Below, in pieces: positions 6,501-11,923 of a stretch of DNA of 11,923 nt. This DNA comes from Methanobacteriaceae archaeon. GTDB lineage: Archaea; Methanobacteriota; Methanobacteria; Methanobacteriales; Methanobacteriaceae. Location of the stretch: assembly GCA_030693105.1 (NCBI GenBank), contig JAUYBK010000174.1:1-11923 (forward strand), written 5' to 3'. The notes below the pieces were generated by a model. The model did no database searches and was not told the DNA's origin. It worked only from the letters and a program-made list of their open reading frames with translations. How positions within the stretch are numbered: the first letter of the stretch is position 1; every line of letters starts with the position of its first letter. Both the position numbers and the translations under genes were made by a program.

Positions 6501-7010
6501 ATGATAAAAATGAGTTCAATGTTGGGGTTTTTAGCCATATTACTGGGAATAATGGTTATGGCATTTCCACTGGCTGGTGTATTCACTGCTAGCGTAATAA
6601 CTGGTTTAGGTATTCTTTTTTTGGGAATATGGTTTATGGTGTTGTCCTTTGGAAGTTGGGATGAAAACAAAATTGCCAGTTTAGCTTATATCGTCTTGGG
6701 TATTCTAGCTGTCGTGGTAGGAATAGGTCTATTTGGAAATGTAGTGACCTTCAGTTTTCTGGCTGCATTGTGGTTCTATGTTGGGGGATTCTTCCTCTTA
6801 ATAACTGGTTTTTTAGGATTTTTTGCCAGGGAAGGTACCATACCCAAAGGGGGAAGTGGACTGATGGTTTTGATGGGTATAGTCTACATCATCCTAGGAT
6901 TGTACGCATTTAACCCCTTCTATCTGGCCATTATAATTGGAATAACCTTGATATTAGATGGAGTGGCCGTACTCTTCATCAGACCCCCGGAAGTGGTGGT
7001 TGGAGAATAA
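6501..7010 (+). CDS. DUF308/HdeD-like six-TM membrane protein
   Basis: A 169-residue integral membrane protein with six predicted helices at about 7-24, 29-51, 58-78, 82-108, 118-136 and 139-160, arranged as three repeated two-helix units with the Gly-rich G-I-x-x-x-x-x-P or G-L-x-x-x-x-P pattern of the DUF308/HdeD family (first unit LGIMVMAFPLAG, third unit LGLYAFNPF). The bacterial relative HdeD is linked to acid resistance, but archaeal members have no established role. The ATG at 6501 is supported by GAGGT (6490-6494) six bases upstream; later Met codons at residues 4 and 7 are less well placed. It is probably co-transcribed with the PsbP-like gene 38 bases upstream. Confidence 0.85.
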   Translation: MIKMSSMLGFLAILLGIMVMAFPLAGVFTASVITGLGILFLGIWFMVLSFGSWDENKIASLAYIVLGILAVVVGIGLFGNVVTFSFLAALWFYVGGFFLLITGFLGFFAREGTIPKGGSGLMVLMGIVYIILGLYAFNPFYLAIIIGITLILDGVAVLFIRPPEVVVGE

Positions 7011-7022
7011 ATTCACCAACAC

Positions 7023-7031
7023 TTTTTTTTT
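7023..7031 (+). terminator. T9 run after the DUF308-like gene
   Basis: Nine consecutive T residues begin 13 bases after the TAA stop, a typical archaeal oligo-T terminator for the rightward transcript. Confidence 0.5.
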
Positions 7032-7065
7032 ATTTGATAAACCGAGTTAATCTGAAGATATTCAC

Positions 7066-7083
7066 TTCCCTTAAATCAGGGAA
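7066..7083. terminator. perfect hairpin between convergent genes
   Basis: TTCCCT (7066-7071) and AGGGAA (7078-7083) pair perfectly around a six-base loop, midway between two convergent transcripts. It could strengthen termination or stabilise 3' ends in either direction. For the leftward transcript an additional T6 run (minus strand, 7176-7181) lies closer to the gene end. Confidence 0.35.
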
Positions 7084-7220
7084 AAGGATTTTATAACTGC
7101 ATTTTTGTCCTGGTTTAACTAAGCACAGTTTTTCTTTCTTCCAGCAGGATTATAAAAGTTTGAAGTCTTCATTATAAAAAATAAAGCTTTTAAAGACGTA
7201 AGCTCGGAATGAATAGAAAT

Positions 7221-7754
7221 TCACTTAACAGATTCGTCCTGCACCGACACGCAAAAACGGCACAGTGCACTGGGATTATCCAGCTGTTTTTCCTTCACTG
7301 GACACAGATACTTTCCTTTCTCATATTTTAAGACTAAACCGCCAGGGAATCTGGTACCCACCGGGTGCACTGGCTCTTCACGAATGAAAGTGGTGTAAAT
7401 GGAGATTATCCCGGCAATTTTAAGAAAACACAGTTCGTTCTTATTCTGGACTTCATCTTTTTGCCTTCCCAACACTTCTAAAAAACCTTGAAGCTTCACG
7501 GTGTCCACGTTACCCTCATAATTTTCCTTATCGTTTTTCAAGTCCCGAATTCTCCCGAAAAATGCTTTGCTGAAGCGTTGAATGTACTCTTCCCTGTAGC
7601 CGGAGGGCATGTACTGGGCGTCTTCTCTTAAGAAGCTGGTAGCCAGCATGATGTCCTGCATGTGCAGGGTTCGGGCCTCTTTTTTCACAAGTGCCATCAA
7701 GTCGCTCTTGGTCAAACTTGTGGCATTATCCAGTTCTTCAATAGTTGATGGCAA
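7221..7754 (-). CDS. DUF2115/UPF0305 protein, copy A (TTG start)
   Basis: A 177-residue soluble protein of the UPF0305/DUF2115 family, known essentially from methanogens and without assigned function. Motifs shared with the neighbouring copy are the helical REDAQYMPSGYREEY (43-57), IYTTFIREEPVHPVGTRFPGG (119-139), and a C-terminal CPVK...NP.A.C..C in which C151, C165 and C168, together with H130, form a possible zinc or iron site. The start is a TTG at 7752-7754, supported by GAGGT exactly six bases upstream (7761-7765). It lies 42 bases downstream of copy B and is the last gene of the presumed moaC-hel308-DUF2115 operon. The Cys-containing segment is better conserved between the copies than the middle (about residues 75-108). 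Confidence 0.88.
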   Translation of the reverse strand: MPSTIEELDNATSLTKSDLMALVKKEARTLHMQDIMLATSFLREDAQYMPSGYREEYIQRFSKAFFGRIRDLKNDKENYEGNVDTVKLQGFLEVLGRQKDEVQNKNELCFLKIAGIISIYTTFIREEPVHPVGTRFPGGLVLKYEKGKYLCPVKEKQLDNPSALCRFCVSVQDESVK

Positions 7755-7796
7755 ATTATAACCTCTTTAAATCAAATTTAAGAGTTTTTTTTATTT

Positions 7797-8330
7797 TTAA
7801 ACGTCTTCGTCCTGTTCGGCAATACAGAAGGGACATACTGCCCGGGGATTATTTTCATTGTTCTTTTTCACCGGACAATAATAGGCCCCTTTATCTTCTT
7901 TAACCCTGAAACCACCAGGGAAGAGGGTGCCAACTTGATGTACGGGTTCTTCCAGTATAAAGGTGGTGTATAGGGAGATAATTTTATAGATGTGAAAAAA
8001 TGCCGGTTCGAACTCTTCTAATTCCTCCACCATTTTCCACTGCTCTTCCAGAAGATCAATGGCAGTTTCTAGTTCTTCCAGATCAACTACGTCCGGATAA
8101 TACGTTTGATCCTCTTTAACTTCCTTTATCCTTAATAAAAACCCTTTGGTGTAGATTTTGAGGTATTCCTCCCGGTATCCCTTCTGTATATACTGGGCAT
8201 CCCGCCGGAGGTAGAGAAAGGACTTCATTATATGATCCAAACTTACTTTCCGGGCCTCGTCTTTAAGTATTAAGAGTATTTCTGATTTAGTGGTTTTACC
8301 AGAAACTATAGTTCTAATTCTATTTTCCAT
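7797..8330 (-). CDS. DUF2115/UPF0305 protein, copy B
   Basis: Second member of the tandem pair, also 177 residues when started at the ATG at 8328-8330. That start is preferred over a TTG two codons upstream because a GGATGA site lies six bases before it (8337-8342). The shared motifs are RRDAQYIQKGYREEY (43-57), LYTTFILEEPVHQVGTLFPGG (120-140), and the putative metal ligands H131, C152, C166 and C169. A central acidic stretch (about 83-109, rich in Glu) differs strongly from copy A. It begins 37 bases after the hel308 stop and precedes copy A by 42 bases. Equal length and collinear motifs point to an old tandem duplication. Its function is unknown; the position behind hel308 suggests, but does not show, a DNA-related role. 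Confidence 0.88.
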   Translation of the reverse strand: MENRIRTIVSGKTTKSEILLILKDEARKVSLDHIMKSFLYLRRDAQYIQKGYREEYLKIYTKGFLLRIKEVKEDQTYYPDVVDLEELETAIDLLEEQWKMVEELEEFEPAFFHIYKIISLYTTFILEEPVHQVGTLFPGGFRVKEDKGAYYCPVKKNNENNPRAVCPFCIAEQDEDV

Positions 8331-8367
8331 AATCAATCATCCAAATATCATGGTCTATTCATCTGGT

Positions 8368-10455
8368 TTATATCAGAGTTTCAGGTCCGCCTCGGAAGTA
8401 TTTTAAGATGTTGTCCGCGGTTTTAGGTCCTATTCCTTCAATACGCAGGAGTTCCTCCCGGGAGATATAACTTAAATCGGTGCCAAAGGCATCTACCAGT
8501 GCCCTAGCTCTTCTCCGGCCCAGCCCCCGGATGGAAACCACCAGGGGCAGAATATCCTCCCGGGCACCGTAATAAAGACGGGCCGACAAGACGTCCAACT
8601 GGTCTAGGCCAATATAGATTCCCAGGACCTGACAGATATCCCGGTAGAACTTCACCAGCAGTGAGGCCTCATAGGCTGTTCTCCGAGCTCCAGCCGAGTA
8701 GACGTGGTAAGCGTTTTCTATTTCGTATTCACTGCGCTCGTTCATCCACTCCATGAGGACCGCGGCCGTAGCTTCCTCGTTGCGCACATCTACTATGAAG
8801 ACACCAACTTTGTTAAGCCTTTCCCGCACGGGGTCTCTGCTCTTGCGTCCCTTAAAACTTATGATAGGTAAATCGGGGGTTCGGCAGATTTCATACACCA
8901 GGCGAGCTTTCTCCAGTTCAATTGAAGAACGGGCGAACTCTTTAAGACGCACTGCAGTTTGGACTGAGTAGTTACTTTGGGCAATAAGCATGCCCAGTTC
9001 AGTGGTGTGCAGTCCCTCGGGAGAAGCCTGCAGTATGCCGTTTTGTAATAAAAAATCAAGGGCTTCTTTGAGCTCGTAATCCAGGGTGTCTGCCGATAAA
9101 ATGGACATGTACTCGTTGCTGGTGATTTGATAGCCGTAAAATGTTTCCTGGAAGAAATCACTCAACTCTTTGGGGTTTTTAGCTAGCCCCGATGCTACCT
9201 GGGCAATTATCTGCCGGTAAACCGCGTCCTTGTTCTCCAGGAGCTTGGAATTGGTGGTTTCCACTTCTCCGTAGAGGTAGCGCTCCTGCAGGCCCAGTCC
9301 CTCGTCCAGGGTTTTGGCCACCAAATAGGAGTAACCTTCCGTGTCGTAGCCAGGTCTTCCGGCCCGTCCTGACATCTGTTCATAGTCAAATACGGGTATG
9401 GGTTGGGGGCCCTGGCTGGTCCAGCGGGTATAGTCCCGGATAACCACACTTTTACTGGGGAGGTTAACCCCGTACATCAAACTGGGGGTGGCAGTAATCA
9501 TAAGAAGGTTCCGGGCCCGGAACTCTTCTTCAATGATCTCCTTCTGCCGGTCGAATAGTCCGGCATGGTGAAAGGCCACACCGTTTTCTACTGATTCAGC
9601 TAACTTAAGACACACGACAGTGGGAAGAGACCCTCGGCGTTTAGGAACGTCCAGGATCTTCTTAGCAACATTCTTAAAGTCCTTCCTTTTTTCTGCCGGA
9701 AGGAACTTACGTATCTTTCCTGCCAAATAACCGGCCAAGGATTCCGTGAATCTGCGGGTGGATACAAAAACCAGTGCCTGGGATGATTCATCCAGGGATT
9801 CTTTGAGTATTTTCATTATCACATCGTTTTTGTTTTTGAGGCCGAATTCTTCGGTGGTGATCACTTCTTTGTGCAGGGGGACTGGCCGGTAGTCGTGCTC
9901 CACTACCTGGGCATCCATCCACCCGGAAAGTTCCTCCATGTTCTGTAATGTTGCAGATAATGCAACAATCCTCATTCCTTTATTTAATATGCGGCTGCGG
10001 GTGATGGCGCATTCAATGGTAGGGCCCCGGTTGTACTCACCGATCATGTGAAATTCGTCCACCACTAGGAGGTCCACCTCTCGGAGGGTGTTCCAGGAGA
10101 AACGGCTTAAAGCATCAAAGGACTCAAAGACCATTACTGATAGATCGGCACTGGCGGGGTGTTTACCCACTTTGATACCGAATTCTTCAAACTTTTTAAA
10201 TTCTTTTACCTTCTCGTTCTGTATGGAGATAAGGGGCACGGTGTATACCACTTTTCCTCCATTTAAAATGGTCTTGAGGGCGGCTAGCACTCCCAGGACT
10301 GTTTTTCCACTGGCGGTGGGTATGGCCAGAATGTAATTATCGTCACTATCCAGAAAACCAGCGTCCACTGCGGCTTTCTGGGCGGGGTTGAGGTCTTCGA
10401 TGTAGGAATAGACGGTGTTAATAATTTCTCTTATTTTAGGTTCTAAATAGTCCAT
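8368..10455 (-). CDS. hel308: Hel308-type ATP-dependent 3'-5' DNA helicase
   Basis: Superfamily 2 Ski2-like helicase that acts at stalled or damaged replication forks, unwinding the lagging strand. The 695 residues match family length. Visible in order: Q motif around NPAQ (23-26), motif I PTASGKT (46-52), motif II DEFH (133-136), motif III SAT (167-169), VFVSTRR (229-235), FHHAG (295-299), motif V ATPSLMYGVNLP (322-333) and motif VI QMSGRAGRPG (360-369). These are followed by winged-helix and ratchet domains and a C-terminal helix-hairpin-helix RGLGRRRARAL...IEGIGPKTADNIL that contacts single-stranded DNA. All catalytic residues are intact. The ATG at 10453-10455 has only a weak GATGAT site, and translation may be coupled to moaC, which ends 21 bases upstream. 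Confidence 0.95.
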   Translation of the reverse strand: MDYLEPKIREIINTVYSYIEDLNPAQKAAVDAGFLDSDDNYILAIPTASGKTVLGVLAALKTILNGGKVVYTVPLISIQNEKVKEFKKFEEFGIKVGKHPASADLSVMVFESFDALSRFSWNTLREVDLLVVDEFHMIGEYNRGPTIECAITRSRILNKGMRIVALSATLQNMEELSGWMDAQVVEHDYRPVPLHKEVITTEEFGLKNKNDVIMKILKESLDESSQALVFVSTRRFTESLAGYLAGKIRKFLPAEKRKDFKNVAKKILDVPKRRGSLPTVVCLKLAESVENGVAFHHAGLFDRQKEIIEEEFRARNLLMITATPSLMYGVNLPSKSVVIRDYTRWTSQGPQPIPVFDYEQMSGRAGRPGYDTEGYSYLVAKTLDEGLGLQERYLYGEVETTNSKLLENKDAVYRQIIAQVASGLAKNPKELSDFFQETFYGYQITSNEYMSILSADTLDYELKEALDFLLQNGILQASPEGLHTTELGMLIAQSNYSVQTAVRLKEFARSSIELEKARLVYEICRTPDLPIISFKGRKSRDPVRERLNKVGVFIVDVRNEEATAAVLMEWMNERSEYEIENAYHVYSAGARRTAYEASLLVKFYRDICQVLGIYIGLDQLDVLSARLYYGAREDILPLVVSIRGLGRRRARALVDAFGTDLSYISREELLRIEGIGPKTADNILKYFRGGPETLI

Positions 10456-10476
10456 GTAATCATCTTAGGTCCCTAG

Positions 10477-10953
10477 TCATTCCGGAAGTTTTTCTTTTTT
10501 AACCACTTGAATGTCAGTAATTTTGGTGTGGAGGTACTGTCCATCAGCATCCTTTTCAATACTTTTAACCATATCCCAGATGGTTAACAGTGCCACACTT
10601 ACTCCGGTGATGGCTTCCATTTCCACACCTGTTTTTCCTTCTGTTCGCACTTCCACCTCCGCCGTGATGGAATTGGTGGTTACCTCCAAATTCACTTCAA
10701 TTCCGGTGATGGCCAGAGGATGACATAATGGTATGATCTGGGATGTTGATTTAACAGCCTGAATGGCTGCAATTTGAGCGGTGGTTAATACGTTACCCTT
10801 TTTTATCTTTTCCTTTTGTATCAGACTCGTAGTGTTTTCTTGAAGATTGATGGTACCCTTAGCTACGGCAGATCTTTTCACCACGGGTTTTGATCCCACT
10901 TCCACCATGTGCACCCCACCTTTTGTTAAATGGGTTAAATTTTTCTCTACCAT
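10477..10953 (-). CDS. moaC: cyclic pyranopterin monophosphate synthase MoaC
   Basis: Second enzyme of molybdopterin/tungstopterin biosynthesis (EC 4.6.1.17), converting 3',8-cyclo-GTP into cyclic pyranopterin monophosphate; in methanogens the cofactor serves formylmethanofuran dehydrogenase. The 158 residues contain the N-terminal LTHLTKGGVHMVEVGSKP, the conserved PLCHPL (75-80), GVEMEA (109-114) and WDMVKSIEK (126-134), with D127 and K130 matching the catalytic Asp/Lys pair. The ATG at 10951-10953 agrees with the family N-terminus and is preceded by a purine-rich GAGGAGATGAGG stretch; a Met at residue 16 would cut off conserved sequence. It appears to head the transcript running into hel308 and the DUF2115 genes; the glycosyltransferase ends 76 bases upstream. 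Confidence 0.95.
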   Translation of the reverse strand: MVEKNLTHLTKGGVHMVEVGSKPVVKRSAVAKGTINLQENTTSLIQKEKIKKGNVLTTAQIAAIQAVKSTSQIIPLCHPLAITGIEVNLEVTTNSITAEVEVRTEGKTGVEMEAITGVSVALLTIWDMVKSIEKDADGQYLHTKITDIQVVKKEKLPE

Positions 10954-11029
10954 ATATCCTCATCTCCTCTCCAGTATTCCTATCTTACCTAGTGAAACCT
11001 TGATAATTAATGGGCATCACTTCTTTAAT

Positions 11030-11923
11030 TTAGTATGGTATCTCCATGGAAGCATGATTAACTGCAGTTTCTCTACACCACCCCTTCATTTCGAGCCGTA
11101 GTTTATCATTTTTTAGTAAATTATCAATGGCCTCCGCCAGAGCTTTTGGATCAGCAGGTTCCACCACCAAACCCACCTCTTTTTTTACTATCTCGGCTAC
11201 TCCACCTACATTGGTTGCTACTACTGGTACGCCCGATGATAGGGACTCTAAAATTGTTATGGGAAAACCTTCAGAAACACTGGGAAGAACCATTAAATCC
11301 GCCGATGGTATAATAAGTTCCACATCTCTCCGGGCTCCTAAGAAGATCACTCCCGGGATACCTTTAGCTTCCTGTTCCAGTTCACCTTTTAAAGGCCCGT
11401 CACCCACAATCAAAAGTTCTGAATCAACCTCTAGCTGTTTTTTAGCTTTCAGGAGATATTTAACTCCCTTTTGATTAACCAGGTTACCTACAAATAGTAG
11501 AGTGGGTTTATTGCCATTAACTGCTACGTCAGGGGGGAGTTGGTTCTGGGGATTAAATTTCTCTACATCCACGGCATTGGGAGTTAAGTAAACCTTTTCT
11601 GATGATATTCCCATCTTTAAAACTTCTTTTCGGATGGCTTCATTTACCACCAAGACGTAATCCGTATTTTTAAGCACGTATCTTGTTAATTGTTTTAAAA
11701 AAGGTTTTTTTGACTGGATATATATGTCCGAACCGTGTATAGTTACCGCTGTCTTCTTATCATGTAATTTACCCACCAAAACACTAATTAAACCGGGAGG
11801 AAGAATGAAATGGGCATGGATCAGGTCGATGTGGTAGCGGCGCACCATGCTACTGAGTTTTAAAAAAGCTGAAAATAGGAAAAAAATCCCCCTTAATCCC
11901 TTGACGGGAGGTGTCCAGGCACT
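11030..11923 (-). CDS. GT4-family glycosyltransferase, partial (5' end beyond the window)
   Basis: GT-B fold retaining glycosyltransferase of family GT4, using a nucleotide-sugar donor; likely role in cell-envelope or glycoprotein glycan synthesis. An ATG exists at 11846-11848, but the frame stays open without a stop to the right edge, reading a basic/hydrophobic helix ending in FLFSAFLKLSSMVRRYHIDL that belongs to the N-terminal GT4 domain. The gene therefore extends beyond the window, and 297 residues are visible. Motifs: DLIHAHFILPPG and TIHGSDIY (acceptor domain), TPNAVDVEKF, FVGNLVNQKG, and the donor-site E-X7-E in SEGFPITILE, followed by GVPVVATNVGGV. The end, NHASMEIPY and a stop, is unusually short and lacks the usual S-W motif; a one-base shift would give NHASWRY (see findings). 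Confidence 0.9.
   Translation of the reverse strand, partial: SAWTPPVKGLRGIFFLFSAFLKLSSMVRRYHIDLIHAHFILPPGLISVLVGKLHDKKTAVTIHGSDIYIQSKKPFLKQLTRYVLKNTDYVLVVNEAIRKEVLKMGISSEKVYLTPNAVDVEKFNPQNQLPPDVAVNGNKPTLLFVGNLVNQKGVKYLLKAKKQLEVDSELLIVGDGPLKGELEQEAKGIPGVIFLGARRDVELIIPSADLMVLPSVSEGFPITILESLSSGVPVVATNVGGVAEIVKKEVGLVVEPADPKALAEAIDNLLKNDKLRLEMKGWCRETAVNHASMEIPY

Noticed and set aside
8859..9449. Overlapping open frames inside hel308 on both strands
   Set aside because: They lie wholly within the conserved helicase gene, have no ribosome-binding sites, and read as low-complexity Pro/Arg/Ser/Trp sequence typical of shadow frames in GC-richer coding DNA.

Overview
The window looks like chromosomal housekeeping DNA of a hydrogenotrophic methanogen of the order Methanobacteriales, most likely Methanobacterium or a close relative. 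The evidence is a 68-residue archaeal histone, the F420-biosynthesis enzyme CofH, an archaeal Elp3, a Hel308-type helicase, MoaC, UPF0305/DUF2115 proteins, and archaeal promoters (BRE/TATA boxes) combined with strong GGAGGTGAT-type ribosome-binding sites and several TTG starts. No phage, plasmid, transposon, CRISPR, tRNA or rRNA signal was seen. The genus is an inference from gene content; no database was searched.

Layout. 1-217: AT-rich non-coding DNA downstream of the histone gene, with oligo-T termination signals and a possible promoter for a gene leaving the left edge. 218-424 (-): histone. 425-577: divergent promoter region with a perfect 13-bp palindrome in front of cofH. 578-1693 (+): cofH. 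1729-4437 (-): probable operon elp3 - deoC - cyclophilin-like protein (transcribed right to left). 4438-4736: about 300 bp with divergent promoters and a doubtful 51-codon ORF. 4737-5369 (+): PRC-barrel protein and DUF2098-like protein. 5474-5699 (+): small membrane protein gene that appears split by a +1 frameshift. 5947-7010 (+): a sequon-rich single-pass surface protein (PsbP-like) followed by a six-TM DUF308/HdeD-like protein. 7011-7220: convergent intergenic terminator region. 7221-10953 (-): probable operon moaC - hel308 - DUF2115 - DUF2115. 11030-11923 (-): a GT4 glycosyltransferase whose 5' end lies beyond the right edge.

How the genes work together. The window mixes information processing (histone, Elp3 tRNA modification, Hel308 replication-fork helicase) with cofactor synthesis (CofH for F420, MoaC for the pterin cofactor of formylmethanofuran dehydrogenase) and envelope functions. 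No previously undescribed multi-gene system can be claimed from the sequence. The items most worth a second look are the two tandem DUF2115 paralogues, with a conserved His/3-Cys signature, behind hel308; the frameshifted small membrane protein gene; and the palindromic putative operator at cofH.
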